A stretch of 64,000 nt of DNA from contig NZ_JACTVA010000013.1 of the NCBI RefSeq assembly GCF_014490485.1, positions 33,201-97,200 on the forward strand. Direction: 5' to 3'. This DNA is from Teichococcus aerophilus (GTDB lineage Bacteria > Pseudomonadota > Alphaproteobacteria > Acetobacterales > Acetobacteraceae). How positions within the stretch are numbered: position 1 is the first letter of the stretch; each line of letters starts with the position of its first letter. A program made the translations under genes and the position numbers. The notes under the pieces were generated by a model. The model saw only the letters and a program-made list of their open reading frames with translations, made no database searches and was not told the DNA's origin. Of this stretch, positions 18,328 through 27,444 are shown piece after piece.

Positions 18328-19299
18328 ATGATCAGCAGACGCACGTCGCTTCTGGCTCTGGCAAGCCTCGCCGCCTCGCCGGTGGCCGCGCAGCAGGCAC
18401 CCGCGGCGACGTCCCTGGACTCCCGCTACACGGACCGCGGCGGTGACATGGTCGCAGACACCCCACAGGACGCCAGCCAGCAGGTGGACCCGTCCACGCT
18501 GATCTTCGCCTACACGCCGGTGGAGGACCCCGCTGTCTACCGCAAGGTCTGGGACGGCTTCCTGGCGCACCTGGCCAAGGAAACGGGCAAGCGGGTCCAG
18601 TTCTTCGCCGTGCAGAACAACGCCGCCCAGATCGAGGCGATGCGCGCCGGGCGCCTGCACGTCGCCGGGTTCAACACCGGATCCACTCCCCTGGCGGTCA
18701 ACTGCTCCGGCTTCGTGCCCTTCGCCATGATGGCCTCCAAGTCCGGCGAGTTCGGCTACGAGATGGAGGTCATCGTACCCTCCGACAGCCCGATCCAGAA
18801 GCTCGAGGATCTGCGCGGCCGCACCCTGACCTTCTCGCAACAGACCTCGAACTCCGGCTACAAGGCGCCGGTCGCCCTGTTGCAGAGCCAATTCAATCTG
18901 CGTGAGGGCACCGACTACCGCTCCAACTTCTCGGGTCGCCACGACAACTCCGTCATCGGGGTGGCCAACCGGGACTACGAGGCGGCCGCCGTCGCCAACA
19001 GCGTCATGCGCCGGATGATCGCTCGCAACGCGATCGATGCCGCTCGCATCCGCACCATCTACAAGAGCGACAGCTTCCCGACCACGGCGTATGGCATCGC
19101 GCACAACCTGAAGCCCGAGCTGGCCGAGAAGATCCGGGCGGCGTTCTTCTCCTTCAACTGGGAAGGCTCGGCTCTCCTGGAGGAGTTCGGCAAGTCCGAG
19201 CCGCCGCAGGAGAAGTTCATCCCCATCACCTACAGCGAGCAGTGGAGCGTCATCCGGCAGATCGACCAGGCCACCAACGTCTCCTACGCCTGCCGCTAA
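18328..19299 (+). CDS. PhnD-like phosphate/phosphonate-type binding protein
   Basis: 323 residues with a Tat- or Sec-type leader (ISRRTSLLALASLAASPVAA). The PhnD-family core is visible in AYTPVEDPAVYRKVWDGFLA, AQIEAMRAGRLHVAGFNTGS and RGRTLTFSQQTSNSGY, the last being the usual Ser/Thr-rich ligand loop. It belongs to the ABC transporter encoded by the next three genes. Genes of this type in arsenic islands are usually read as phosphate uptake that limits arsenate entry; the ligand is not determined by sequence. AGGAG lies eight bases before ATG 18328. Confidence 0.82.
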   Translation: MISRRTSLLALASLAASPVAAQQAPAATSLDSRYTDRGGDMVADTPQDASQQVDPSTLIFAYTPVEDPAVYRKVWDGFLAHLAKETGKRVQFFAVQNNAAQIEAMRAGRLHVAGFNTGSTPLAVNCSGFVPFAMMASKSGEFGYEMEVIVPSDSPIQKLEDLRGRTLTFSQQTSNSGYKAPVALLQSQFNLREGTDYRSNFSGRHDNSVIGVANRDYEAAAVANSVMRRMIARNAIDAARIRTIYKSDSFPTTAYGIAHNLKPELAEKIRAAFFSFNWEGSALLEEFGKSEPPQEKFIPITYSEQWSVIRQIDQATNVSYACR

Positions 19300-19308
19300 G
19301 TGCCCGGG

Positions 19309-20175
19309 ATGAGTATGCCGGAAGTCTTGCCCGCGGCTGTCCTGGAGGTGGCGTGCCTGGTCAAGCGCTACCCCACGGGCGACCTTGCCCTCCGCGACGT
19401 CAACCTCCGGATCGGCCGCGGGGAGGTGGTGGCGCTCATCGGTCCCTCGGGAGCCGGGAAGTCCACCCTGATCCGCTGCGTCAACCGGCTCGTGCAGCCG
19501 ACATCCGGCTCTGTCCGCCTGGATGGTGCCGAGGTGACGGGCCTCGGCAGCACGGCGCTGCGCCGGGAGCGCAGGCGCATGGGCATGATCTTCCAGGAAT
19601 ACGCGCTCATCGAGCGGCTGACCGTGATGGAGAACGCGCTCTCCGGCCGCCTTGGCTACACCGGCTTCTGGCGTTCCTGGTTTCGCCGCTTTCCCCAGGC
19701 CGACGTTGCGGAAGCCTTCGCGCTGCTCGACCGGGTCGGCCTGAAGGAGATGGCGAACAAGCGGGCCGATGCATTGTCTGGCGGCCAGCGCCAGCGCGTG
19801 GGCATCGTGCGCGCCCTGATGCAGCGCCCGGAACTCCTGCTGGTGGACGAACCCACCGCCAGCCTGGACCCCAAGACCAGCCGTCAGATCATGCGGCTTA
19901 TCCTCGAGCTCTGCACCGAGCGGGGGCTGGCGGCCATCATCAACATCCACGACGTCGCCCTGGCGCGCCAGTTCGCCCAGCGCATCGTCGGCCTGCGCGC
20001 GGGCGCCATTGTCTTCGACGGCCCGCCTGACAGCCTGGACGCCGCCGCCCTGACCGCGATCTACGGCGACGAGGACTGGTCGGCCACGCTGGGCCAGGGC
20101 CGCAAGGCCACGGACGAGGAGGAGGAGCACCACTCGACCGTCCCCGACGTCGAGCGTCTCGCGGGGCTCGCATGA
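19309..20175 (+). CDS. PhnC-like ABC transporter ATP-binding protein
   Basis: About 288 residues. It has Walker [10 protein letters not shown], a Q-loop [13 protein letters not shown], the signature [19 protein letters not shown] and Walker [14 protein letters not shown], all intact. It energises uptake through the two following permeases. The start is uncertain between GTG 19300, which follows the previous stop directly, and ATG 19309 or 19315. It overlaps the next gene by four bases (ATGA), so translation is coupled. Confidence 0.88.
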   Translation: MSMPEVLPAAVLEVACLVKRYPTGDLALRDVNLRIGRGEVVALIGPSGAGKSTLIRCVNRLVQPTSGSVRLDGAEVTGLGSTALRRERRRMGMIFQEYALIERLTVMENALSGRLGYTGFWRSWFRRFPQADVAEAFALLDRVGLKEMANKRADALSGGQRQRVGIVRALMQRPELLLVDEPTASLDPKTSRQIMRLILELCTERGLAAIINIHDVALARQFAQRIVGLRAGAIVFDGPPDSLDAAALTAIYGDEDWSATLGQGRKATDEEEEHHSTVPDVERLAGLA

Positions 20176-20999
20176 GCGCCTCCCACGCCACGTCCAACCC
20201 ATACGCGGCGCAGGCCGCTGGTTGGCGCCCGCCGCCTCTCATCGGCAGCCGGGCGCTGCGCTGGGCCCTGCTGCTGGGCGGCCTGGCCTGGTTCGTGGCT
20301 GCCCTGGTGACCATGGAGATCAACTGGGCCCGGGCGGCCGAGGGATGGCAGCGCGGGGCGCGCTTTCTGGCGGCCTTCGTGCCTCCTGATTTCGTCTCGA
20401 AATGGGATGACATCGCCGAGGGGCTGCTGGAAAGCGTGATGATGACCGTCGTCTCCACGGTGCTCGGTCTCGTGCTGTCGGTGCCGGTGGCCGTCGGAGC
20501 CGCGCGCAACCTGGCACCACGCCCGGTTTACCTTCTTTGCCGGGCGGTCCTGGTGGTCAGCCGCACCTTTCAGGAGGTGCTCATCGCCATCCTGTTCGTC
20601 GCGATGTTCGGCTTCGGCCCGCTGGCTGGCACTTTGACGCTCGCCTTCGCCACCATCGGCTTCGTGGGCAAGCTCCTGGCCGAGGACATCGAGGCCACGG
20701 ATCCGGCACAGCTTGAGGCGATGCGGGCAACCGGAGGCTCATGGCTGCAAGGATTGGCTTGGGGCATCCTGCCGCAGGTCAAGCCGCGGCTCCTGGGCCT
20801 CTCGCTGTACCGCGTCGACATCAACTTCAGGGAGTCGGCCGTCCTCGGCATCGTCGGCGCGGGTGGGATCGGGGCGACCCTGAACACCTCGCTGGACCGC
20901 TACGAGTTCGACACGGCGGCCGCCATCCTTCTGCTCATCATCCTCATCGTCATGGCGTGCGAGTACGCCAGCGGTGTCATTCGCAGGGCCGCCCTCTGA
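20172..20999 (+). CDS. PhnE-like ABC transporter permease 1
   Basis: 275 residues with about five or six hydrophobic segments and the PhnE/MetI-type cytoplasmic loop ([20 protein letters not shown], then [13 protein letters not shown]). It begins in a four-base overlap with the ATPase gene and ends in a TGATG overlap with the second permease. A split heteromeric permease pair is usual for PhnE-type systems. Confidence 0.87.
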   Translation: MSASHATSNPYAAQAAGWRPPPLIGSRALRWALLLGGLAWFVAALVTMEINWARAAEGWQRGARFLAAFVPPDFVSKWDDIAEGLLESVMMTVVSTVLGLVLSVPVAVGAARNLAPRPVYLLCRAVLVVSRTFQEVLIAILFVAMFGFGPLAGTLTLAFATIGFVGKLLAEDIEATDPAQLEAMRATGGSWLQGLAWGILPQVKPRLLGLSLYRVDINFRESAVLGIVGAGGIGATLNTSLDRYEFDTAAAILLLIILIVMACEYASGVIRRAAL

Positions 21000-21820
21000 T
21001 GAGTGCCAACACCGAAGCCCGGACGCAGGATGTGGTGTGGCGTCGGCGGACACCGATGGGTGATCTGCTGGCCTGGGGCGCTTGGCTCGCCATCGTGCTG
21101 GCGACGGTCCTCTCGTTCCGGCAGATCTCGGACGCGACCATCTGGGATTTCGTCTGGGACGCGCCCCAGCAGGGTGCCGACCTGCTCTCCCGCGCCGTGC
21201 CGCCACGCTGGAGCTACGCCAGCGTGCTGTGGAAGCCGCTCTGGGACACGGTCAACATGGCCACGCTGGGGACCCTGCTGGCCGTCATCCTCGGCATTCC
21301 CGTTGCCGTGCTGGCCGCACGCAACACCACGCCGAGTGTCCTGCTCGTCCGGCCCCTGGCCCTGTTCGTCATCGTTGCCAGCCGGTCCATCAACAGCCTG
21401 ATCTGGGCGCTGGTCCTGGTGGTCATCATCGGCCCCGGGCCGCTGGCGGGCACCCTGGCCATCGCGCTGCGCTCCGTCGGCTTCATCGGCAAGCTGCTCT
21501 ACGAAGCCATCGAGGAAATCGATCCGGTCCAGGTCGAGGCGGTGGAAGCCACCGGCGCCACCCGCGCCCAGGTCCTGAGCTGGGGGATCCTGCCCCAGGT
21601 GGCGCCCGCCATCGCGGGCATCGGGGTCTTCCGCTGGGACATCAACATCCGTGAGGCCACCGTGCTGGGTCTGGTCGGTGCTGGTGGCATTGGCCTTCAA
21701 CTGGAAGGATCAGTAGCAACGCTCGCTTGGCCCCAGGTCAGCGTCATCCTCCTGCTTATCCTGGCGACCGTGGTCGTCAGCGAATGGGTCAGTGCCCGAG
21801 TACGAAAGGCCATCACCTGA
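20999..21820 (+). CDS. PhnE-like ABC transporter permease 2
   Basis: 273 residues, related to the preceding permease: YEAIEEIDPVQVEAVEATGA and VLSWGILPQVAPAI form the matching EAA-type loop, and INIREATVLGLVGAGGIG matches [18 protein letters not shown] in permease 1. The ATG overlaps the previous stop (TGATG). It closes the transporter unit; the next gene starts 47 bases later with its own likely promoter. Confidence 0.87.
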   Translation: MSANTEARTQDVVWRRRTPMGDLLAWGAWLAIVLATVLSFRQISDATIWDFVWDAPQQGADLLSRAVPPRWSYASVLWKPLWDTVNMATLGTLLAVILGIPVAVLAARNTTPSVLLVRPLALFVIVASRSINSLIWALVLVVIIGPGPLAGTLAIALRSVGFIGKLLYEAIEEIDPVQVEAVEATGATRAQVLSWGILPQVAPAIAGIGVFRWDINIREATVLGLVGAGGIGLQLEGSVATLAWPQVSVILLLILATVVVSEWVSARVRKAIT

Positions 21821-21867
21821 GCAAGATGTCACGCGACACACATACATATTTCGATTAAACTGGAATC

Positions 21868-22728
21868 ATGGAATCGAATGACGCTGCTGCCGTCTTTGCC
21901 GCCCTGGGACAGGAGTCCCGCCTGGACCTCCTCCGCATCCTCCTGGAGGCGGGGCCAACCGGCCTTTCCGCGGGCGCGGTCGGCACGGCCCTCGGCATCG
22001 TCCCCTCGACCCTGTCGTTCCACCTGCGGGCGCTGGAGCAGGTTGGGCTGGTCCGCCCGACCCGGCAGGGCCGCAGCCTGATCTACGCCGCGCAGATCGA
22101 GCGCCTGCGCCACCTGGTCACCTTCCTGTCGCAGGACTGCTGCGGCGGACGCCCTGAGCTCTGCGGCGACCTGATGCAAGCCTGGCCCGCCAGCCCTCCG
22201 GAGAACGGTCCCATGACCCCGGCCTACAATGTCCTCTTCCTGTGCACGCGCAATTCCGCTCGGTCGCTGATGGCCGAGGCCATCCTGAACAAGCTGGGCG
22301 GCGAGCGTTTCCGAGCCTACTCGGCGGGGTCGGATCCGGCGCCGCAGCCGATGCCAGAGGTGCTCGAGAAACTGGAAAGCCTGGGGCACGACATCTCTGG
22401 TGTTCGGAGCAAGTCGTACCGGGAGTTCCAAAAGCCTGACGCGCCCCGGATGGACTTCGTCATCACGCTCTGCGACGAGCTTCAGGGTCAGAACTGCCCG
22501 GACTTTGGCGGCCATGCCATCACGGCTTCCTGGCCACTTCCCGGGCCCGGCCAGTTCGCGTCTGGCTCGCACGAGCGCACCCTGATGCTCAATGAGCTCT
22601 ATGCCAGCCTGTACCGGCGCCTCGGTATCTTCACCAGCCTCAAGATGGAAGCCCTGGATCGCATGTCGCTGCGACACCGGCTGGACGACCTGAGCGAGGC
22701 CCCTCTCACCGTCGCCAAGGAGCACTGA
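21868..22728 (+). CDS. ArsR repressor fused to LMW-phosphatase-type arsenate reductase
   Basis: 286 residues in two parts. Residues 1-105 are an ArsR/SmtB winged helix ([20 protein letters not shown]) ending in CCGGRPELC, so Cys91, Cys92 and Cys99 can form a C-terminal As(III) site of the Acidithiobacillus ArsR type. Residues 121-286 are a thioredoxin-type ArsC of the LMW phosphatase fold with the P-loop CTRNSARS (Cys127, Arg133). Such fusions are known in ars clusters. The protein would sense arsenite and reduce arsenate. No Shine-Dalgarno is visible; the spacing of TAAACT and GCGACA upstream could give a leaderless mRNA. Confidence 0.88.
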   Translation: MESNDAAAVFAALGQESRLDLLRILLEAGPTGLSAGAVGTALGIVPSTLSFHLRALEQVGLVRPTRQGRSLIYAAQIERLRHLVTFLSQDCCGGRPELCGDLMQAWPASPPENGPMTPAYNVLFLCTRNSARSLMAEAILNKLGGERFRAYSAGSDPAPQPMPEVLEKLESLGHDISGVRSKSYREFQKPDAPRMDFVITLCDELQGQNCPDFGGHAITASWPLPGPGQFASGSHERTLMLNELYASLYRRLGIFTSLKMEALDRMSLRHRLDDLSEAPLTVAKEH

Positions 22729-22729
22729 C

Positions 22730-23779
22730 ATGCGCGTCGGTATCAATGGCATGGGCCGCATCGGCAGGCTGGCGTTCCGGGCCGCCCTGGGTGGCGTGTT
22801 CCGGGAGGCGAGCGACCCGCGTGGCGCGAACCGCCTCGACATCGTCCACGTGAACGAGCTCAAGGGTGGCGCCGCCGCGACGGCCCACCTCCTGGAGTTC
22901 GACAGCATTCATGGCCGCTGGCGGGAGCGGATTGCCGTTGAAGGCGAGGAAGCCATCGTCGTCGGCGACTGGCGCATCGGCTTCAGCGCCGCGGCGGCGC
23001 CGGGCGACGTCCCCTGGGGCGACCTCGGCTGCGACGTCGTGCTGGAGTGCACGGGCAAGTTCCTGAAGCAGGAGCAGCTCCAGCAGTACTTCGACCGCGG
23101 TGTGAAGCGCGTCATCGTGGCGGCGCCGGTGAAGGACCCGGCAGCGGCCGCCCTGAACATCGTGGTGGGCGTCAACGACCACCAGTACGACCCGGTGCAG
23201 CACCGCTTGCTGACGGCGGCGTCCTGCACGACGAACTGTTTGGCGCCGGTGGTGAAGGTGGTCCACGAGGCCATCGGTATCCGCCACGGCCAGATCACCA
23301 CGATCCACGACCCAACGAACACCAACGTCGTGGTGGACGCGCCCCACAAGGATTTGCGACGCGCGCGGTCGGCCATGCTGTCCCTGCAGCCGACGACCAC
23401 CGGCAGCGCCACGGCCATCGCGCTCATCTACCCGGAACTGAAGGGGCGGCTGAATGGCCACGCCGTCCGGGCGCCGGTGCTGAACGCCTCGCTGACGGAC
23501 GCCGTCTTCGAGCTGCAGCGCGAAACCACAGCGGCCGAGATCAATGAATTGTTCCGCTCGGCTGCCGCCGGGCCGCTGGCGGGCATCCTGGGCTATGAGG
23601 AGCGGCCTCTGGTGTCGGCGGACTATGCCAACGACACCCGCAGCGCCATTGTCGACGCGCTCAGCACCATGGTGACCGATGGGACGATGCTGAAGGTCTA
23701 CGCCTGGTACGACAACGAGATGGGCTACGCCTGCCGGATGGTCGACCTGGCCTGCATTGTCCGTGAGCGGGGCGTCTGA
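22730..23779 (+). CDS. gapdh: Arsenate-associated glyceraldehyde-3-phosphate dehydrogenase
   Basis: 349 residues. It has the Rossmann start [12 protein letters not shown] and the catalytic SCTTNCLAP with the nucleophilic Cys, plus the C-terminal [12 protein letters not shown]. Immediately after arsR-arsC and overlapping arsJ by one base, it fits the GAPDH that makes 1-arseno-3-phosphoglycerate from arsenate and glyceraldehyde-3-phosphate. The unstable product is exported by ArsJ, giving arsenate resistance without reduction. A housekeeping role cannot be excluded by sequence, but the context is specific. Confidence 0.9.
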   Translation: MRVGINGMGRIGRLAFRAALGGVFREASDPRGANRLDIVHVNELKGGAAATAHLLEFDSIHGRWRERIAVEGEEAIVVGDWRIGFSAAAAPGDVPWGDLGCDVVLECTGKFLKQEQLQQYFDRGVKRVIVAAPVKDPAAAALNIVVGVNDHQYDPVQHRLLTAASCTTNCLAPVVKVVHEAIGIRHGQITTIHDPTNTNVVVDAPHKDLRRARSAMLSLQPTTTGSATAIALIYPELKGRLNGHAVRAPVLNASLTDAVFELQRETTAAEINELFRSAAAGPLAGILGYEERPLVSADYANDTRSAIVDALSTMVTDGTMLKVYAWYDNEMGYACRMVDLACIVRERGV

Positions 23780-25005
23780 TGTCCGCCGTCCGCAACTACC
23801 TCATCGTGACCGGCGCCTACTGGGGCTTCACGCTCACTGATGGCGCGTTGCGGATGCTGGTGCTGCTGCACTTCTACCAGCTCGGCTACACGCCGTTCAC
23901 CCTGGCTTTCCTGTTCCTGCTCTACGAGGCGGCGGGCATCTTCGCCAACCTCGGCGGCGGGTGGCTGGCGGCGCGGTTCGGCATCCCCCGGATGCTGGCG
24001 ATCGGCCTGACACTGCAGATCGGCGGGCTGCTGATGCTGTCGGCCCTGGATCCGGCCTGGGGCGCCGCCGCGTCGGTTGCCTGGGTCGTCTGCGCCCAGG
24101 GCATCTCCGGCGTGGCCAAGGACCTGACCAAGACGGCCTCGAAGTCGGCCATCAAGGCATCCTCGCAGCAGGGTGCCGGACAGCTCTTCCGCTGGGTCGC
24201 GTGGTTCACCGGCTCCAAGAATGCCATGAAGGGTTTCGGCTTCTTCCTGGGCGGCTTCCTGCTCCAGGCCGTGGGCTTCCGTCCGGCTCTCTGGACACTG
24301 GTGGCCTTGCTGGCGGTGGCCCTGGTGGGTGTGCTGTTGTCGCTCCCCCGCGAGCTGGGCAAGGCCAAGTCATCCAAGAGCTTCAAGGAACTCTTCGCCA
24401 AGAATCGCGGCGTCAACCTGCTGGCGGGCGCCCGGGTCTTCATGTTCGGCTCCCGCGATGTCTGGTTCGTCGTGGGCCTGCCTGTCTTCCTCTACAGCCA
24501 GGGCTGGAACTACGTCGGCGTCTCGACCTTCCTGGCTGCCTGGACCATCGGCTACGGCGCGGTGCAGGCCCTGGCGCCGCAGGTGGTCCGCCGCAGCCCC
24601 GACGGGCTGTCGCGCGAGGTGCCGGAGGCGCGCCTCTGGGGCGTCGGGCTGGCCATTGTCCCCGTTGCCCTCGGCATCGCGCTGGCCATGGGCACTGTCG
24701 GCCGCCCGGACCTTGTGGTGGTCGCCGGGCTGGCGGTGTTCGGGTTTGCCTTCGCCGTGAACTCGTCGTTGCACTCCTACCTCATCCTGGCCTACGCGGG
24801 TTCCGAGAAGGCGGCCGAGGACGTTGGCTTCTACTACGCCGCCAACGCTGCCGGGCGGCTGGGCGGCATCCTGCTCTCGGGCGTCCTGACGCAGTACGCC
24901 GGTCTGGAAGGGTGCCTTTGGGGGTCGGCCGCGATGCTCACCGCCTGCGCCCTCCTGACCTTCCTGCTCCCCAAGGGCCTTGTGGCACGTCACGCCCCCG
25001 TCTGA
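23779..25005 (+). CDS. arsJ: ArsJ, 1-arseno-3-phosphoglycerate exporter (MFS)
   Basis: 408 residues with about twelve hydrophobic segments and MFS architecture. Typical ArsJ stretches are visible: YWGFTLTDGALRMLVLLHFY, CAQGISGVAKDLTKTASKSA and FRWVAWFTGSKNAMKGFGFF. It starts in an overlap with the GAPDH stop (TGATG), which couples export to formation of the substrate. It is the last gene of this unit. Confidence 0.92.
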   Translation: MSAVRNYLIVTGAYWGFTLTDGALRMLVLLHFYQLGYTPFTLAFLFLLYEAAGIFANLGGGWLAARFGIPRMLAIGLTLQIGGLLMLSALDPAWGAAASVAWVVCAQGISGVAKDLTKTASKSAIKASSQQGAGQLFRWVAWFTGSKNAMKGFGFFLGGFLLQAVGFRPALWTLVALLAVALVGVLLSLPRELGKAKSSKSFKELFAKNRGVNLLAGARVFMFGSRDVWFVVGLPVFLYSQGWNYVGVSTFLAAWTIGYGAVQALAPQVVRRSPDGLSREVPEARLWGVGLAIVPVALGIALAMGTVGRPDLVVVAGLAVFGFAFAVNSSLHSYLILAYAGSEKAAEDVGFYYAANAAGRLGGILLSGVLTQYAGLEGCLWGSAAMLTACALLTFLLPKGLVARHAPV

Positions 25006-25102
25006 CGGCCCGCTCGCAAAGCACGTGACAATCCGGCGAAAGGAGCGCCGAATGCAGGGGTACAGGTAGAACCCGTAAGTGGGTCGCCTAGGGGTGGAAC
25101 GA

Positions 25103-25966
25103 ATGGCTCCAGCGTGCCCCGCAGGCCGGAGGGCCGTCCTGGCCGCCGTGGCCCTGGCAGGGCCGCGCAGGGCCCGTGCGACCTCTCTGACCCCGGTCCG
25201 CTTCGGCCTGACCCCAGTCTTCCTCGAATCCGACCTTGCCCTGCTGCGGGCGCTGTCCAGCCACATGGCGGCGGCGCTCGGTACCCCTGTTGAGCTCGTG
25301 AAGCGGCGAACCTACCAGGAGGTCGTCGGCCTGCTCCTTGCCGGGCAGCTCGACGCCGCCTGGATCTGCGGCTTCCCCTACGTCCGGCACGCCGACAAGC
25401 TGTCGGTTCTCGCCGTGCCGGTGCACCGTGGGCACCCCCTTTACCAGTCCTACCTCATCGCGGACCCCAGCCTGCGGGCCAGGTCGCTCGCCGACCTCAG
25501 GGGACGCAGCCACGCCTTCTCGGACCCGGACAGCAACTCCGGATGCTTGACGACCCGCTGGCTGCTCGCGGGCCGAGATCTCTCCCCGGCGACGTTCTTC
25601 GGCACCAACTTCTTCGCCTACGGCCACCGGAACGTGATACGGGCCGTGAGCAGCGGACTGGCGGAAAGCGGGTCCGTCGACGGCTACGTCTGGGAGACCA
25701 TGGCCGAGACGGAGCCTGGGCTCACCTCGACAACCGATGTCGTCGCCCGCTCCGCGTGGCAGGGCTTCCCGCCGATCTGCTGCCTCACCGCGTCGCGGCA
25801 GGGCGCCGCGGCGCGCGGCATCGAGGCGGCCCTGCTGGCGATGGCGGATTCCCCGGCGGGCACCGAGATCCTCCGCGCGCTCCGCCTGGACGGCTTCATG
25901 CCCGAGAGCCCCGGCCTCTACGACGGCATCCGCGCGATGTCCCAAGACCTGGAGAGCCGGGCATGA
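25103..25966 (+). CDS. aioX: AioX-like periplasmic arsenite-binding protein
   Basis: 287 residues with a signal-like N terminus (AVLAAVALAGPRRARA). It is a PhnD-family fold (LRALSSHMAAALGTPVELVK, SHAFSDPDSNSGCLTTRW). AioX binds arsenite through a cysteine and activates the AioS kinase; Cys89 in AAWICGFPYV is the matching candidate. ATG 25103 was chosen over the upstream GTG 25079 as it follows a purine-rich GGTGGAACGA. It overlaps aioS by four bases (ATGA). The order aioX-aioS-aioR followed by aioBA supports the call. Confidence 0.85.
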   Translation: MAPACPAGRRAVLAAVALAGPRRARATSLTPVRFGLTPVFLESDLALLRALSSHMAAALGTPVELVKRRTYQEVVGLLLAGQLDAAWICGFPYVRHADKLSVLAVPVHRGHPLYQSYLIADPSLRARSLADLRGRSHAFSDPDSNSGCLTTRWLLAGRDLSPATFFGTNFFAYGHRNVIRAVSSGLAESGSVDGYVWETMAETEPGLTSTTDVVARSAWQGFPPICCLTASRQGAAARGIEAALLAMADSPAGTEILRALRLDGFMPESPGLYDGIRAMSQDLESRA

Positions 25967-27444
25967 AGCATGCGGCACAGCGGCGGCTACGGAGTCAGCT
26001 GGATCCACGGCACTGGCCGCTGCTGCTCACCGTTCCCTTGACGGTTGCGGCATTGGTGGCTGGCGTGGCCACCGTCACCGGGCAGGCGGTGCTGTCGCGT
26101 ATGGAGGCGGATCAGGGGCGCCACCTGGCGGCGCTGGGGGCGGCCTTCCTCGACGGGCTGGCGACAGCCGCCCAGCCAGCCGCCGTGCGGGCCGACGTCT
26201 GGGAGGCTTTCGATGCCCTGGACCGTGCCAGCGGGCAGTACGAGGCCCTCCGTCCCACCCTATCGGTTGTGGTCCTGCCGGACGGCTCGGTCCTGGCATC
26301 CTCGAATCCGCGGGTGCTGCGCACCGGCGCCGCGCTGCCGCAGTCCCTCTCCGGCCAGGCTGACCGGGCCATCGCCTCAGGGTCGCCCGCCATCGACGAG
26401 CGGGCCGGGCGGGCTGTCGTGGCGCGGGTCCTGCTGGAAGGTGGCGTGCCGGTCGGTCGGCTGGTGGCCGAGGCAGACATCGGCGCGCTGCTGGCGGAGC
26501 GAGACGCGGTGGTCAGGACGCTGGTCCTGGCAAACATGGGCATTGCGGCGCTGTTCGCCGCCGCAGGCGCGCTGCTGGTCCGGCGCATCCTCCTGCCGAC
26601 CGAGCGGCTCCGCCAACGGCTCCTCGAGGCCGCCAAGGGGCAGCGCCCTGAACCCCTGGATGCGCAGGCGGGATCCGGCCCTGAGCATCTGGCCCTTGTG
26701 AACGCATGGAATGGCGCCGTGGCCGCCATTGCGGAGCGGGACCTCATGGCCGCGCGGCTGGCCCGGGAGGAGGGCCGCGCCCAGCTTGGGCGCCTGACGG
26801 CGGCCATGGCCCACGAGGTGAACAACCCGCTCGGTGGCCTGATGACGGCCGTGGACACCCTCTCCGAATACGGCGACCGGCGGGAGATCCGGGAGGAGGC
26901 CGTCGGCCTGCTCAGGCGAGGCCTGGACGACATCCGCAAGGTGGTCCGCGCAGGGCTGTCATCCTGGAAGACTGGGCCGGGCGAGGCACCGCTCGCGGCC
27001 CAGGACTTCGAGGACCTGCGGCTGCTCATCCGCCACGAGGTGTCACGCCGTGGCCTGACCCTCGACTGGCGCAACGACCTGCCGGACGGCGTGCGTGTCG
27101 ACCGGACGCTGGCCCGGCAGATCGCGCTGAACCTGCTCCTCAACGCGGCCGCCGCCTCGCCGCCGAAAGGCGTCCTCGGCTTCCGCGCGCAGGGGCTCAG
27201 CCAGGGCGGCGCGGTCATCGAGGTGAGCGATGTCGGCACGGGCCTTCCCGCCGACGCCGAAAGCCTCCTCGCGGATCCCGACGGCCTTCCGCCTTCCGGC
27301 GGCGGGCTCGGCCTCTGGACCGCCGCCCGGCTGGCGCGTAGCCACGGCGGCCGTATCACGCGCGAGCCGACACCGCTGGGGACGCGGCTGGTCGCGGAAC
27401 TGCCGGTCCCCTCCCACGCCAAGGAGGCTGCCGATGCCAGATGA
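25963..27444 (+). CDS. aioS: AioS sensor histidine kinase
   Basis: 493 residues. Membrane segments lie near residues 19-43 and 185-205 and bracket a periplasmic domain that would meet AioX. A HAMP-like linker follows, then the dimerisation/phosphoacceptor motif AAMAHEVNNPLGG with His near 283. A HATPase_c domain has LNLLLNAAAASPPKG as N-box and SGGGLGLWTAARLA as G-box. It should phosphorylate AioR. It starts in an ATGA overlap with aioX and overlaps aioR by eleven bases. Confidence 0.88.
   Translation: MKHAAQRRLRSQLDPRHWPLLLTVPLTVAALVAGVATVTGQAVLSRMEADQGRHLAALGAAFLDGLATAAQPAAVRADVWEAFDALDRASGQYEALRPTLSVVVLPDGSVLASSNPRVLRTGAALPQSLSGQADRAIASGSPAIDERAGRAVVARVLLEGGVPVGRLVAEADIGALLAERDAVVRTLVLANMGIAALFAAAGALLVRRILLPTERLRQRLLEAAKGQRPEPLDAQAGSGPEHLALVNAWNGAVAAIAERDLMAARLAREEGRAQLGRLTAAMAHEVNNPLGGLMTAVDTLSEYGDRREIREEAVGLLRRGLDDIRKVVRAGLSSWKTGPGEAPLAAQDFEDLRLLIRHEVSRRGLTLDWRNDLPDGVRVDRTLARQIALNLLLNAAAASPPKGVLGFRAQGLSQGGAVIEVSDVGTGLPADAESLLADPDGLPPSGGGLGLWTAARLARSHGGRITREPTPLGTRLVAELPVPSHAKEAADAR

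Noticed and set aside
17626..20202. An 858-residue open frame on the minus strand across the pstS/phnD/phnC-like genes
   Set aside because: It is antisense to well-supported genes with domain motifs, and its translation is Gly/Arg/His/Val-rich without recognisable domains. It is a high-GC shadow.
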